This document shows positions 35,775-45,218 of a DNA stretch of 64,000 bases, piece by piece. Source of the stretch: Halapricum hydrolyticum (GTDB taxonomy: Archaea; Halobacteriota; Halobacteria; Halobacteriales; Haloarculaceae); NCBI GenBank assembly GCA_025517565.1, contig JAOPKD010000002.1, positions 248,001 through 312,000 of the forward strand. Direction: 5' to 3'. The notes beneath the pieces are model-generated. The model was not told where the DNA came from. It searched no databases and saw nothing but the letters and a program-made list of their open reading frames with translations. Position numbers and translations under genes: made by a program. Each line of letters starts with the position of its first letter. Position 1 is the stretch's first letter.

Positions 35775-38330
35775 ATGGAATACGGGCTGGTCGCGCTCTG
35801 GCTGGTGACGTACCTCCTGTTGCTGTATCTCGGACAGCCGCTCGCACACGCGTTGTTGCCCGACTTCGAGGACCGCGGGGCCGCGCTTGCGCTCCCGCTC
35901 GGGCTGGCGGTCGTCTGGCTCGTCGTGTTCGCTCTCGGGCGCGTGTCGATCCAGTTCGGGCTCTGGATCGGACTGCTCGTGCTCGCTGGACTCTCGGCCG
36001 TCGCGGTCTATCGCGGGTTCGAGGTCGATCACGACGCGTACGTGCGCACCGCGCTCGTGTTCGCGGTCGCGTTCCTCTTCCTCGTCGCGATCCGCGCGGT
36101 CGATCCGGCCGCGTCTCCCGGTGGCGGCGAGAAGTTCCTCGACATGAGCCTGTTGCAGTCCTCGTTGCGCGGGTCGACGATCCCGCCGGAGGACGCCTGG
36201 TTCGCGGGCGAGACCGTCCGGTATTACTACGGCGGGCACCTGCTCGCGTCGCTGCTTGCCCGACTCACCGGCACGACAGGCCGGTTCGCCTACAACCTCG
36301 CGCTGTCGGGATATTACGCGATGCTCGTGACGGCAGCCTACGGGCTGGCGGGCTCGATCGCCGCCCACCGGGACTTCTCGTATCGGCGGGCCGGGATCGG
36401 AGCCGCCTTCTTCGTCGGGTTCGCCAGCAACCTCCTGACGCCGCTGCGGTTCGGTGGCGCATTGCTGGATGCTGTCGCCGCACGGGTCGGGCCGCTGGGC
36501 GCGATCCCGTCGGCGGTGGCGAGGGTCTGGGAGGCGTTCGCCGGGCTCTTGCTCCCGCTCCCGCGCGAGTACGGGATCGCGACCTCGATCTCGGAGTTTC
36601 ACTACTGGTCGGCCAGTCGGGTCCTCGAAGGCGCGATCACGGAGTTCCCGCTGTTCGCGTGGCTCAACGGCGACCTCCACGCGCACATGATGAACACGCC
36701 GTTCCTGCTGGCCGTCGCCGCCGTGCTCTTTCAGGTGTTCGTCGCCGGCACCGACCGTTCGCGCCGTCGCACGCTCGCGACCGTCTTCGGCCTCGTCCCG
36801 GCACTCGGGGCCGTTATCGCCGTCGTCAATTCGTGGTCGTTCCCCGCCATCGGCGGACTGACGATCCTGGCGCTCGCACTCGCGCCGGATCGACCGATTT
36901 CGGCGCTGTTCGGCCGGAACGAGCCTGTCCTGAACGACAGCGGATCCTTCGGCCGCCCGCTTCTCGAAGCGCGGACACTCGCCGTCGCGATCGTCGCCGG
37001 CGGGGTCGTCCTCGTGCTGGCCTGGTTGCTCTCGGCACCGTACTGGCTCGTCACCGCGAGTTCGACCGGTTCTCCGGCCGTCTTCCCGGACCGGAGCACG
37101 CTGGCGGAACTGCTCGTGACCCACGGTGCGTTTCTGGTCCTGTTCTGGCTGTCCCTCTACCGGTATAGCCACCCGTCGGTCTCCTCGCGAGGAGCTCTAG
37201 CCGCCGTCGTCGTCCTGCTTGTCGCGATGACGACGGTGATCGACGTCGCTGCCGTCGGGCTGTTCGGCCCCCTGATTCTCGTCGGCTGGGTGCTGTTGCG
37301 GGACGACCGCCGTCCCGACGTCGACGTGGTCGGGTCGACCGACGGTCCGACTCGCCCCGGTTTCGAGACCGTGCTGCTGGTCGCAGCGGCCGGACTGATC
37401 GTGCTCGTGGAATTCGTCTACCTGCAGGACGGCGCGATCTCCGGGCGGTTCAACACGGTGTTCAAAGTCTATATGCAGGCATGGGTGCTCGCGTCTGTCG
37501 CGGCCGGGGTCGTTCTGACGCGGTTGCTCGACGACCACCACCCGGCGCTGGGTCTGTCGGGGCCGCGGTGGCGACAGGGTTTCCGGGCCGGGACGGCGGT
37601 GCTGGTCGGCGCGCTCTCGCTGTACGGGCTCCTCGCACTCGCGGGCCACTTCGGGCTGTACGCTGACGCGACTTCGGGCGGACTGCTGTCCGGCGTGCCA
37701 GTCTGGCTCACCCTCGCCGCGTTCCTGCTCGTGGTCGCGCTCGTCGGTTGGCCGGCCCTTGCCGGCGTTTCCCGGTGGGTGCCGCCCGACCGCGAGGGCT
37801 GGCGGGCCGGCGGCCGGCTGGCGATTGGATTGCTCGTCGTCTCTGCCGGGTTTGTCGGCGGACTCGCGCTGGTCGACGCCGGCAACGACGTCGAACCGAC
37901 GATGGACGCGCTGGCGTTCGTCGAGTCGGACCACCCGCGAGAGGCGGGAGCCATCTACTGGCTCGACGGGGACGTCGACGGGCAGCCCAACATGGTCAGC
38001 CATCCGGGCCAGCAGTATCGGTGGGACAACGCGCCCGCTAGCCTGACAGGCGTGCCGACGGTCGTGGGCAAACCACCCGAGGCAGTCTATCGCGGGGAAG
38101 ACGTGTACCGGCAGCGCGTCGACGACGTGCGGACGATCTTCATTGGCCAGCCCGCCGAGCAGCGCCGACTGCTGTCGAAGTATGACGTCGAGTTGATTTA
38201 CGTCGGTCCGGACGAGCGAAGCAACTACGAGACGATAACCGTCGACGAGCTAGACGAGGTCTCCGTCGAGAAGCAGTGGCCGGCAGTCACGGTCTATCGG
38301 GTGAATCGGACGGCCCTCGACGAGACGTAG
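35775..38330 (+). CDS. DUF2298 family polytopic membrane protein
   Basis: An 851-aa protein with a large number of hydrophobic segments and little soluble content except the C-terminal about 180 residues. Conserved-looking stretches are SSLRGSTIPPEDAWFAGETV near residue 130, YYYGGHLLASLLARL and FPLFAWLNGDLHAHMMNTPF near 294, all typical of DUF2298, a family of glycosyltransferase-like membrane proteins. The start is placed at MEYGLVALW; the frame upstream is open but not hydrophobic. Whether it acts with the GH13 enzyme just upstream (67 bp) is not shown. Confidence 0.85.
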   Translation: MEYGLVALWLVTYLLLLYLGQPLAHALLPDFEDRGAALALPLGLAVVWLVVFALGRVSIQFGLWIGLLVLAGLSAVAVYRGFEVDHDAYVRTALVFAVAFLFLVAIRAVDPAASPGGGEKFLDMSLLQSSLRGSTIPPEDAWFAGETVRYYYGGHLLASLLARLTGTTGRFAYNLALSGYYAMLVTAAYGLAGSIAAHRDFSYRRAGIGAAFFVGFASNLLTPLRFGGALLDAVAARVGPLGAIPSAVARVWEAFAGLLLPLPREYGIATSISEFHYWSASRVLEGAITEFPLFAWLNGDLHAHMMNTPFLLAVAAVLFQVFVAGTDRSRRRTLATVFGLVPALGAVIAVVNSWSFPAIGGLTILALALAPDRPISALFGRNEPVLNDSGSFGRPLLEARTLAVAIVAGGVVLVLAWLLSAPYWLVTASSTGSPAVFPDRSTLAELLVTHGAFLVLFWLSLYRYSHPSVSSRGALAAVVVLLVAMTTVIDVAAVGLFGPLILVGWVLLRDDRRPDVDVVGSTDGPTRPGFETVLLVAAAGLIVLVEFVYLQDGAISGRFNTVFKVYMQAWVLASVAAGVVLTRLLDDHHPALGLSGPRWRQGFRAGTAVLVGALSLYGLLALAGHFGLYADATSGGLLSGVPVWLTLAAFLLVVALVGWPALAGVSRWVPPDREGWRAGGRLAIGLLVVSAGFVGGLALVDAGNDVEPTMDALAFVESDHPREAGAIYWLDGDVDGQPNMVSHPGQQYRWDNAPASLTGVPTVVGKPPEAVYRGEDVYRQRVDDVRTIFIGQPAEQRRLLSKYDVELIYVGPDERSNYETITVDELDEVSVEKQWPAVTVYRVNRTALDET

Positions 38331-38356
38331 CTGTCACCAGGTATGGACGACGACGG

Positions 38357-38608
38357 TCACGTTTCGACGACGGTCACGGTTTCGGCCTCGGTCGAGAGCG
38401 TCTCCAGGTGCATCGGGATGTACTGACGGCGCTCGTAGTCCTCGCGTTCGTCTTCCTGGCCGATCGTACACCACAGCTGCGGCCGATCCGGGCCGTGCCA
38501 GTCGCCCTGTCGCTTGACCGAAAAGCAGACGTACTGCTGGCCGTCGTACTCGATGACGGCGTCCTTGCGGAGATCTCCGGGGTCGCCGTTGATGATGAGG
38601 TTCTTCAT
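38357..38608 (-). CDS. Small haloarchaeal protein of the HAH_0734 family
   Basis: An 83-aa acidic protein beginning MKNLIINGDPGDLRKDAVIEY, resembling the HAH_0734-type family of short haloarchaeal proteins. A WCTIGQEDEREDY stretch lies near residue 47. The function is unknown. It is convergent with the DUF2298 gene and divergent from rpl44e. The family name is from recall and not checked. Confidence 0.65.
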   Translation of the reverse strand: MKNLIINGDPGDLRKDAVIEYDGQQYVCFSVKRQGDWHGPDRPQLWCTIGQEDEREDYERRQYIPMHLETLSTEAETVTVVET

Positions 38609-38750
38609 GCTCGCTCGTTCGGTGCAACCGCACTTAGGGACTTCGGAGCCGGCGACGGTCACAGGATCGCACGGGTGACGACGCCCGGATCGGACGGAAC
38701 CAAACGGGTTTTAAGCGCCCACGTCAAATCTCGGGCAAGGACGATTCGCT

Positions 38751-39032
38751 ATGCAGATGCCACGCCGATTTAACACGTACTGTCCGAACTGTAACGAACA
38801 TCAGGAACACGAGGTCGAGAAGGTCCGGACGGGTCGCTCCTCCGGGATGAAGAAGGTCAACGACCGCCAGCGAGAGCGCAACAGCGGGATCGGGAACGAC
38901 GGCAAGTTCTCGAAGGTGCCCGGTGGGGACAAACCCACCAAGAAGACCAACCTCACGTACCGCTGCAGCGAGTGTGGCAAGGCCCACCTCCGCGAGGGCT
39001 GGCGCGCCGGCCGACTCGAGTTCCAGGAGTGA
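38751..39032 (+). CDS. rpl44e: 50S ribosomal protein L44e
   Basis: A 93-aa zinc protein of the large subunit. It begins [20 protein letters not shown] (first Cys pair) and has the second Cys pair in [15 protein letters not shown] near residue 70. A basic mid-section ([19 protein letters not shown]) is typical. It heads a conserved archaeal translation operon; rps27e follows after 5 bp. A TATA-like GGTTTTAAG stretch is at about 38708-38716. Confidence 0.97.
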   Translation: MQMPRRFNTYCPNCNEHQEHEVEKVRTGRSSGMKKVNDRQRERNSGIGNDGKFSKVPGGDKPTKKTNLTYRCSECGKAHLREGWRAGRLEFQE

Positions 39033-39037
39033 TCATC

Positions 39038-39211
39038 ATGGCTGGAAACTTCTACGCCGTCGTGTGTCCGGACTGTGAGAACGAACAGATCGTCTTCGGC
39101 AAGGCCGCTTCGGAAGTCTCCTGTGCGGTCTGCGGGCACACGCTCGCAGTCCCCACGGGCGGTGAGGCCGAGATCGAAGGCGAGATCGTCGAAACCGTCG
39201 AGGCACGGTAA
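39038..39211 (+). CDS. rps27e: 30S ribosomal protein S27e
   Basis: A 57-aa zinc-ribbon protein. The four Cys ligands are in [16 protein letters not shown] and [17 protein letters not shown]. It is the shortest archaeal type, as in other haloarchaea. The start at 39038 follows the rpl44e stop closely (gap of 5 bp), and aIF2-alpha starts 2 bp after its stop. Confidence 0.97.
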   Translation: MAGNFYAVVCPDCENEQIVFGKAASEVSCAVCGHTLAVPTGGEAEIEGEIVETVEAR

Positions 39212-39213
39212 CG

Positions 39214-40014
39214 ATGAAGTACAGCGGGTGGCCGGAACCGGGCGAACTCGTCGTTGGCCGCATCGACGAGATCGAGGACTTCGGCGTCTTCGTCGACCTG
39301 CTGGAGTACGAGGACAAGCGCGGCCTCTGTCACATCAGCGAGGTCGCCAGCGGCTGGATCAAGAACGTTCGCGATCACGTCAACGTCGATCAGCGCGTCG
39401 TCGCGAAGGTCCTCGACGTCGACGAGTCCTCCCAGCAGATCGACCTCTCGCTGAAGGACGTCAACGACCACCAGCGCAAGGACAAGATCCAGGAGTGGAA
39501 AAACGAGCGCAAGGCCGACAACTGGATGGAGCAATCGTTCGGCGAGGACATCTCCGACGAGAAATACGCCGCTGTCGGGAACGAACTGCTCGCCGAGTTC
39601 GGCTCGATGTACGCTGGCTTCGAGGGGGCCGCCATCCGCGGTGCCGAGGCGCTCGAAGAGACGGACCTCGAGGACGACGAGATCGAGGCGATCGTCGAAA
39701 CCGCCCGCGAGAACGTCTCGGTCCCCTACGTCGAGGTGTCGGGCTACGTCGACCTGCGGGCGTTCGGCAGCGACGGCGTCGACGCGATCAAGGAGGCGCT
39801 GCAGGCTGCCGAAGGCAACGGCGAGGTTCCCGAGGAAGTCGACCTCGAGGTGACTTACGTCGGGTCGCCGGAGTACCGGATCAAGGTCCGGGCGCCGGAT
39901 TACAAGACCGCCGAGTCACAGCTCGAAGAGAGTGCTCAGCGGGCCGCCGACGTGATCGAAAACCACGGCGGAACGGCGCAGTATCACCGCGAGCGCAACA
40001 CCGACGAAGAGTAA
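39214..40014 (+). CDS. eif2a: Translation initiation factor aIF2 subunit alpha
   Basis: A 266-aa alpha subunit of the heterotrimer that brings initiator tRNA to the ribosome. Residues about 8-82 form the S1/OB domain ([20 protein letters not shown], with [16 protein letters not shown]). A helical domain follows, and the C-terminal alpha-beta domain (about 175-260) ends with [20 protein letters not shown]. Length fits the archaeal family. It lies in the rpl44e-rps27e-eif2a-nop10-PAC2 operon. Confidence 0.97.
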   Translation: MKYSGWPEPGELVVGRIDEIEDFGVFVDLLEYEDKRGLCHISEVASGWIKNVRDHVNVDQRVVAKVLDVDESSQQIDLSLKDVNDHQRKDKIQEWKNERKADNWMEQSFGEDISDEKYAAVGNELLAEFGSMYAGFEGAAIRGAEALEETDLEDDEIEAIVETARENVSVPYVEVSGYVDLRAFGSDGVDAIKEALQAAEGNGEVPEEVDLEVTYVGSPEYRIKVRAPDYKTAESQLEESAQRAADVIENHGGTAQYHRERNTDEE

Positions 40015-40027
40015 CCGCTCTCTTTTG

Positions 40028-40210
40028 ATGAAATCCGACATTCGCGTGTGTTCGGCATGGCGCGAAGCCCACGACCGCCCGGTCTATACGCTCGCCGGGA
40101 GCTGTCCCGACTGCGGGGCGGAGGCCGTCAACAGCGCGCCGGCCCCGTTCTCACCCGAGGACCGGTACGGCTCGTACCGACGGGCACTTAAGGAGCGACG
40201 CCGCGAGTAG
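40028..40210 (+). CDS. nop10: H/ACA RNP protein Nop10
   Basis: A 60-aa zinc-containing subunit of the archaeal H/ACA pseudouridylation complex with Cbf5, Gar1 and L7Ae. The Cys motif is CSAWREA with GSCPDCGAEAV, followed by the conserved FSPEDRYGSYRRALKER. In this protein the first ligand pair has one Cys (Cys at residue 8) where other Nop10 proteins have two, so zinc binding may be weakened. It follows eif2a by 13 bp. Confidence 0.95.
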   Translation: MKSDIRVCSAWREAHDRPVYTLAGSCPDCGAEAVNSAPAPFSPEDRYGSYRRALKERRRE

Positions 40211-40215
40211 CGGGT

Positions 40216-40971
40216 ATGGACCCATTCGAGATTGAGATTCTCGCCGAGCCCGACCTGGAAGAGCCAGTGCTCGTCGAGGGGCTGCCCGGCGTCGGACACG
40301 TCGGCAAGCTCGCCGCCGAGCACGTCCTCGAAGAACTGGACAGTCAACTCGTCGCACGCGTGTACTCCACGCACTTCCCGCCGCAGGTGACCGTCGAAGA
40401 CGGCACGGCCGAGCTGGCCCACGCCGAATTCCACGCCGTCGAGACCGAGGAGGGATCGGACCTACTCACGCTGACCGGCGACCACCAGGCGCAGGACAAC
40501 CAGGGCCATTACGGTCTGACTGACACGTTCCTGGACGTCGCGGAGCGACTGGGCGTCCAGCGGGTGTTCGCCCTCGGTGGCGTTCCGACCGGCGAGCTCA
40601 TCGAGGAGTACGACGTGCTCGGCGCCGCGACGACAACGGAACTGATCGAGGAGCTCGAAGGCGTCGGCGTTGAGTTTCGCGAAGACGAACCAGCCGGCGG
40701 GATCGTCGGCGTCTCGGGCCTGCTGCTCGGCCTGAGCGAGCGCCGCGACCTCCCGGCGGCCTGTCTGATGGGCGAGACCTCCGGCTACCTGGTCGATCCC
40801 AAAAGCGCCCAGGCAGTACTCGAAGTCCTGCAGGACGCGATCGGCTTCGAGGTCGATTTCGGCTCGCTCGAGGAGCGCGCCGACGAGATGGAAGAAGTCG
40901 TCCGGAAGATCCAGGAGATGGAGAGCAGTGCACCCGCGGCCTCCGAAGAGGATCTCCGGTACATCGGCTAG
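40216..40971 (+). CDS. PAC2 family protein (proteasome assembly chaperone-like)
   Basis: A 251-aa protein of the PAC2 fold, which in archaea may assist proteasome assembly or have another role. Family stretches are VLVEGLPGVGHVGKLAAEHV near residue 17 and RVFALGGVPTGELIEEYDVL near 116, plus ETSGYLVDPKSAQAVLEVLQ near 189. It starts 5 bp after nop10, a conserved neighbour. Confidence 0.93.
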   Translation: MDPFEIEILAEPDLEEPVLVEGLPGVGHVGKLAAEHVLEELDSQLVARVYSTHFPPQVTVEDGTAELAHAEFHAVETEEGSDLLTLTGDHQAQDNQGHYGLTDTFLDVAERLGVQRVFALGGVPTGELIEEYDVLGAATTTELIEELEGVGVEFREDEPAGGIVGVSGLLLGLSERRDLPAACLMGETSGYLVDPKSAQAVLEVLQDAIGFEVDFGSLEERADEMEEVVRKIQEMESSAPAASEEDLRYIG

Positions 40972-41035
40972 AATCGGGCACGGATTGCCCCCAGCGAGCG
41001 GTTCTTGTTCGCGTTACTCGTTACTCGCTGACACT

Positions 41036-41629
41036 GTGCTAGACAGTCTCGCGGAGCTCCCGTCGTGGCTCGTCGTCGGCGTCGCGCTGGGAGCGATCTG
41101 CAGCGTCGTCGTCGCGGGGCTGTTCGTCGTGACCGAGCGTCTGTTTCCGAGCCGGCGGCCGTCCGAGTCCGGTGGCGACACCGAAGCGCGCCGCCGCTCG
41201 GAGATCCGGGCGTATCTAGATCGGATCGGCGAACGCTACGCCGAAGATCACGCCGTCGACGGCCAACTGGTCGCGTTTTACCTCCCCGCTCGCGAGGTGG
41301 CGATCACCTTCGATGCACGCACCTATTTCCGTCTCACCGGAACCGCGACGACGCCCGTACTCGTCGAGCACGAACTTCCGGGCGTCGCGATCGGCCCGCG
41401 CCTGCCTTTCGAGACGCCGACGACCGCCGTCGCTGGACAGGGCGAGTCCCATCCGGCCAGCGATGCGTTCGCCCGGCTCGGACTGCCCGCGGGCGCGTCA
41501 CTCGCCGATGTTCGAGACGCCTACCGAGAGCGAGTCAAAGAGGTCCATCCCGATCAGGGCGGTGACGAAGACACGTTCCGGCAGGTCCGGGAGGCGTATA
41601 CGACGGCCAGACGATACGCGAGCGACTAG
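41036..41629 (+). CDS. Membrane-anchored protein with C-terminal J domain
   Basis: A 197-aa protein starting with GTG at 41036 (VLDSLAELPSWLVVG). Residues about 12-36 form a TM segment, a middle domain (65-135) is beta-rich, and residues about 145-195 are a J domain with the HPD motif in RVKEVHPDQGGDEDTFRQV. The J domain would stimulate DnaK ATPase; a C-terminal location with an N-terminal anchor fits a co-chaperone at the membrane. It follows PAC2 by 64 bp in the same direction. Confidence 0.88.
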   Translation: MLDSLAELPSWLVVGVALGAICSVVVAGLFVVTERLFPSRRPSESGGDTEARRRSEIRAYLDRIGERYAEDHAVDGQLVAFYLPAREVAITFDARTYFRLTGTATTPVLVEHELPGVAIGPRLPFETPTTAVAGQGESHPASDAFARLGLPAGASLADVRDAYRERVKEVHPDQGGDEDTFRQVREAYTTARRYASD

Positions 41630-42093
41630 TCAGAATCGGTGGAATCGCGGGCGACTCTGACCTCGCCGCTCTCGGTAACGAGTATCCGGATCGGCTCTGT
41701 CACGACGTTGCCGCTGATCGCGCTACTAGCCGCCGATCGAACCTCCTGTACCAGATCGACTGCGGAGCTGCTCACCTTGACGTCGGCCTCGTCACAGGCC
41801 GAGTACACCTGCGGCGGAATGTCGAACAGCGACGTGTGCGAGTCGATGTCGAGTGTCACTGGCGGGTGCAGTCGCTCCAGAAAATCGACGGTGTTGTGGG
41901 CCTTCTCGGCGTTCTCACGTGCGCTCGCTTCGATGTTCGCGACGTTGGCCCGGGTGGTCCCGAAGCGCTCGGCGATGTCCGCCTGCGTCAGTCCCTGCTC
42001 TCGGAGCGCCAGGACCTCGGCCTGTCGGCGCGTCAGTACCAGCTCGTCGGCGTCGTAGGCGGCATCGTCCAGCGGATCAGTCTCCCCATCCAT
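41626..42093 (-). CDS. tfx: Tfx family DNA-binding protein
   Basis: A 155-aa regulator. The Tfx-type HTH is at residues 20-65 (LTRRQAEVLALREQGLTQAD, then IAERFGTTRANVANIEASA), with a C-terminal domain carrying TLDIDSHTSLFDIPPQVYSA. The founding Tfx of Methanothermobacter binds downstream of the promoter of fmdECB, a molybdenum formylmethanofuran dehydrogenase operon. Here the gene is divergent from a tungstate/molybdate-type transporter, which fits a metal-linked regulator. Its stop overlaps the J-domain gene's end (convergent). Confidence 0.9.
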   Translation of the reverse strand: MDGETDPLDDAAYDADELVLTRRQAEVLALREQGLTQADIAERFGTTRANVANIEASARENAEKAHNTVDFLERLHPPVTLDIDSHTSLFDIPPQVYSACDEADVKVSSSAVDLVQEVRSAASSAISGNVVTEPIRILVTESGEVRVARDSTDSD

Positions 42094-42137
42094 GCGCTAC
42101 GTGCTCGAATAGAGAACTAATCAGCAGCGGCGCTTAA

Positions 42138-42150
42138 TACTGCCGACTGT
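42138..42150. other. Short match to the MITE-like terminus, probably a chance or remnant
   Basis: ATACTGCCGACTG resembles the left end of the 60459 element (one mismatch in 13). No inner core follows, so it is noted only. Confidence 0.2.
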
Positions 42151-42199
42151 CGTGATGCCCGCAACCGTGATCGATCTCGATTCCGATACCCGCCCAAAA

Positions 42200-42244
42200 G
42201 TATATTTGTTAATGGGTTTTCGTTATGTCTATGGAGATACAACG
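42200..42244 (+). promoter_or_regulatory. Promoter and candidate operator of tupA
   Basis: A TATA-like stretch (gtatatttgttaat) at about 42200-42213 lies about 20 bp before the tupA start, so the message is probably leaderless. An imperfect inverted repeat CGTTATGTCT (42221-42230) / AGATACAACG (42235-42244) overlaps the start codon; 8 of 10 arm positions pair. Its form is similar to ModE-like CGnTAT half-sites, but this is only resemblance. Confidence 0.45.
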
Positions 42245-43154
42245 GCGGCGGTTTCTCGCGGGGCTGGGCGCGGGAACAGCAGCGATCGCTGCCGGATGTG
42301 TTCGATCCGGGGCGGATTCCGGGGCCCCGGACGTGGTCGGGGAGACCCTCACGCTCACGACGACCACGAGCACCTACGACACGGGACTGCTCGACGAGAT
42401 CCATCCCGACTTCGAGGCGCGGTACGGGGTGTCCGTCGACGCGATCGCACAGGGCACGGGAGCCGCGCTCGAGTCGGCCCGTAACGGGGACTCTGACGTA
42501 GTGATGGTGCACGCTCGCGACCTCGAAGACGAGTTCATGCGTAACGGGTACGGCGTCAACCGTCGCGACCTCATGTTCAACGATTTCGTCGTCGTCGGAC
42601 CAGAAACCGATCCAGCGGGGATCGAAGGCACGAGTTCGGCGACCGCAGCGCTCGCCGCCATCGCCGAGGCACGGGCGACGTTCGTCTCCCGCGGCGACAA
42701 CTCCGGCACACACGCCAAAGAGCGGAACCTCTGGGAGGGAACGCAGGTCGAACCGGGCGGCGACTGGTATCAGGAGACCGGCACCGGGATGGGAGAGGCG
42801 CTGAACATCGCCAACCAGCAGGGGGCGTACACGCTGTCCGATCGCGGAACCTACCTCTCCCAGCGATCGAACCTCGACCTGACCATTCTGGTGCAGGGCC
42901 CCATCGAGGATGGTCCGGAGGCCCTCTCGAACCCCTACGGCGTCATGGCGGTCAACCCTGCAGTCCACGGCAACGTCAATTACGACCTCGCGATGGCCTA
43001 CATCGGGTGGCTCACCAGCCCGGACGTACAGGACGCGATTTCGGACTACGAGCGAAACGGGGAACAGCTGTTCTTCCCCGAAGCACTCTCCGAGGACCCG
43101 AACTTCCAGCAGTACGTCCCGGAGGGGTGGCGAAGCGACTCGACAGCGGAGTGA
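42225..43154 (+). CDS. tupA: Tungstate/molybdate ABC transporter substrate-binding protein (TupA-like)
   Basis: A 309-aa binding lipoprotein exported by Tat: [19 protein letters not shown] at residues 7-25 has twin Arg and a lipobox Cys. The mature part opens with [18 protein letters not shown] and has [20 protein letters not shown] near 147 and the [20 protein letters not shown] segment, all family marks of TupA-type oxyanion receptors (TTTST loop and SGT loop bind the oxyanion). Start is the ATG at 42225 or the second ATG at 42231. Next gene tupB follows after 2 bp. Confidence 0.9.
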   Translation: MSMEIQRRRFLAGLGAGTAAIAAGCVRSGADSGAPDVVGETLTLTTTTSTYDTGLLDEIHPDFEARYGVSVDAIAQGTGAALESARNGDSDVVMVHARDLEDEFMRNGYGVNRRDLMFNDFVVVGPETDPAGIEGTSSATAALAAIAEARATFVSRGDNSGTHAKERNLWEGTQVEPGGDWYQETGTGMGEALNIANQQGAYTLSDRGTYLSQRSNLDLTILVQGPIEDGPEALSNPYGVMAVNPAVHGNVNYDLAMAYIGWLTSPDVQDAISDYERNGEQLFFPEALSEDPNFQQYVPEGWRSDSTAE

Positions 43155-43156
43155 CG

Positions 43157-43873
43157 ATGCCCCTAGAATCACTCGGCCAGCCGCTTTCGGCGGTCTTCGA
43201 CCTCCCGTTCAGAGACGGGTACGTCTGGAGCATTACCTATGTGTCGCTGTACGTGAGTCTCGTCGCCGTAACGCTGAGCACGCTCGTGAGCATCCCAGTC
43301 GCCATCACGATGGCGTTCTCGGAGTTCCCCGGCAAGCAGTTCGTGAAGTCGGTGGTCAACACCGGCATGGGCTTTCCGAGCGTGGTCGTCGGTCTCGCCG
43401 TGTTGTTTCTGGTCTCGAACCAGGGGCCGCTGGGCTCGATGAACCTCGTCTTCACCAGGGAAGCGATGATCATCTCGCAGTTCGTGCTCGCGACGCCGCC
43501 GATCACCGCCATCAGTCTCGCAGCTATCACTGGGGTAGGCAAGAACGTTCGCGACGCCGCTCGCGTCCTCGGCGGGACGCGCCTCGACGTGGCGCTGGTC
43601 GTCCTCAAGGAAGCACGATACGGGATCGCGACGGCGATCCTGGCCGGGTTCGGCCGCGCCATCAGCGAGGTCGGATCCGTGTTGATCGTCGGCGGCAACA
43701 TCACGAGTGCTGACGGGATCTCGAAGACCCGAACCCTGACGACCGCGATCCAGCTCGAAGCCCGGCAGGGGCGATACGAGACCGCGATGCTGCTCGGGGC
43801 GGTGTTGCTCGTCCTCGTGCTGGTCGTCAACGCCGTCGTCGTCCGGTTCAGCGATCAGGGGGTGAACTGGTGA
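43157..43873 (+). CDS. tupB: Tungstate-type ABC transporter permease (TupB-like)
   Basis: A 238-aa permease with about five TM segments. The ABC-permease EAA-like loop lies near residue 115-140 ([20 protein letters not shown]), and [20 protein letters not shown] near 165 is a family stretch. It starts at [14 protein letters not shown] and overlaps tupC by one base (TGATG). Confidence 0.9.
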   Translation: MPLESLGQPLSAVFDLPFRDGYVWSITYVSLYVSLVAVTLSTLVSIPVAITMAFSEFPGKQFVKSVVNTGMGFPSVVVGLAVLFLVSNQGPLGSMNLVFTREAMIISQFVLATPPITAISLAAITGVGKNVRDAARVLGGTRLDVALVVLKEARYGIATAILAGFGRAISEVGSVLIVGGNITSADGISKTRTLTTAIQLEARQGRYETAMLLGAVLLVLVLVVNAVVVRFSDQGVNW

Positions 43874-44637
43874 TGCTGCGCGCGACCGACCTCACACAGT
43901 CGTACGGAAGCGAGCAGGTATTTCGGGAGCTGTCCCTCGAAGTCGACACCGGCGAGGTGGTCGCCGTCATCGGACCCTCCGGCGTCGGCAAGTCGACGCT
44001 GCTCCGGACGCTCGCACTCGCACTCGCACCGGACGATGGAACCGTCACGCTCGACGGTACGGCCGCCTGGGCCGTCGACGAATCCGAACGTCTCTCGCTG
44101 CGCCGACGCATCGGGATGGTCTTTCAGGAGGCGAACCTCTTTGACGCCTCGGTCGCCCGTAACGTCGAATACGGGCTCCGTGTCCGTCGGTCCTGGTCCG
44201 ACCGGTTGCGCACCGAATTACACTCGATACTCAGTTCGAACGGCACCGCCGACGCGGTCTACGAGTCCCTCGAGGTCGTCGAGCTGGCTGATAAAGCCGA
44301 CCAGCAGGCGGGATCGCTCTCCGGCGGCGAGGCCCAGCGCGTCTCGTTCGCCCGCGCGCTGGCGTACGATCCGGACGTGCTGTTGCTCGACGAGCCGACG
44401 TCGGATCTCGACCCGCGCAACACGGCCGTCATCGAGGACGCGATCGACGCGGCTCGCGATCGGGGTATCGGCGTCGTCGTGGCCACCCACGACATGCACC
44501 AGGCGGAACGCGTCGCTGACCGGGTCGCGGTCCTGCTCGGCGATACCGTCACGGAGACCGCCCCGACCGAGGTGATCTTCGAGGACCCGTCGGACGCCCG
44601 CACCCGGAAATTCATTTCCGGCGAACTCGTCTACTGA
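43873..44637 (+). CDS. tupC: Tungstate-type ABC transporter ATPase (TupC-like)
   Basis: A 254-aa ATPase with Walker A GPSGVGKSTLLRTLALAL near residue 34, Q-loop region GMVFQEANLFDASV, signature GSLSGGEAQRVSFARAL near 148 and Walker B VLLLDEPTSDLDPRN. Completes the TupABC unit. The ATG at 43873 overlaps the tupB stop; a GTG three bases upstream is also possible. It converges with the molybdopterin-type gene. Confidence 0.92.
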   Translation: MLRATDLTQSYGSEQVFRELSLEVDTGEVVAVIGPSGVGKSTLLRTLALALAPDDGTVTLDGTAAWAVDESERLSLRRRIGMVFQEANLFDASVARNVEYGLRVRRSWSDRLRTELHSILSSNGTADAVYESLEVVELADKADQQAGSLSGGEAQRVSFARALAYDPDVLLLDEPTSDLDPRNTAVIEDAIDAARDRGIGVVVATHDMHQAERVADRVAVLLGDTVTETAPTEVIFEDPSDARTRKFISGELVY

Positions 44638-44665
44638 CCGTGTCTCTCGACGGTTCCGGCCCTGG

Positions 44666-45118
44666 TCAGTGACCCGCCTCGTAGTCGCGAGCCTCTTCGT
44701 CGGGCTGTAGTTCGATCGCCTCGATCGTCGAGAGGTTCCGGATCGTCCGCGAGGAGTCGATCTCGGGTGCCAGGAAGCGCGGCGTCTCCCGAAGGGCGTA
44801 TGCGTCGCCGCCCTCGACGGTGAGTCTCTCGCAGACGAACCCGACGAACCCCTCGAGTCCGAACCAGGCGTCGACGCAGGCCCGATACCCATCGTCCGCG
44901 GTCATCAACAGGTGAGTGGTCTCTGGTGGGAATTCCGCAGCCTCAGCCACCGGCGCGATCGGGAACCCGCTCCAGCGCCCCTCGATCTTACGCCCGGAGT
45001 GGCAGTTGATCGTGAACTCCCGGGTCTGCCACTCGAAGCGATCACGCGCGTCTGGCGTGTCCGCGAGGATTACCTCGCTGTCTCCCTCGACCGTCACGAT
45101 CGGCTCCTGTGAGGCCAT
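44666..45118 (-). CDS. Single-domain molybdopterin-binding oxidoreductase-like protein
   Basis: A 150-aa protein resembling the sulfite-oxidase-type Mo-binding domain but much shortened. A Cys in FTINCHSGRKIEGRWSGFPI (about residues 36-55) is in the position that ligates Mo/W in that fold, and ADDGYRACVDAWFGLEG near 75 resembles the following family stretch. The dimerisation half is absent. Located between tupC and AOR. Its role may be a cofactor-binding accessory or small enzyme; this is inference from position. Confidence 0.65.
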   Translation of the reverse strand: MASQEPIVTVEGDSEVILADTPDARDRFEWQTREFTINCHSGRKIEGRWSGFPIAPVAEAAEFPPETTHLLMTADDGYRACVDAWFGLEGFVGFVCERLTVEGGDAYALRETPRFLAPEIDSSRTIRNLSTIEAIELQPDEEARDYEAGH

Positions 45119-45218
45119 CTCCCGGAGGTTGGCGGTCTGACCTCAAGAAAATACCGTCGCTGCAACGTAATCGTCGCCGATTACATCGACGGACGTAGAG
45201 CTAACTCGCTGGCAGCCC

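Noticed and set aside
35736..37172. 478-aa antisense frame inside the DUF2298 gene
   Set aside because: Arg/Glu/Gln-rich shadow typical of antisense high-GC membrane genes.
42138..42150. Third copy of the palindromic element between tfx and tupA
   Set aside because: Only 13 bp resemble one terminus and no core or second end is present.
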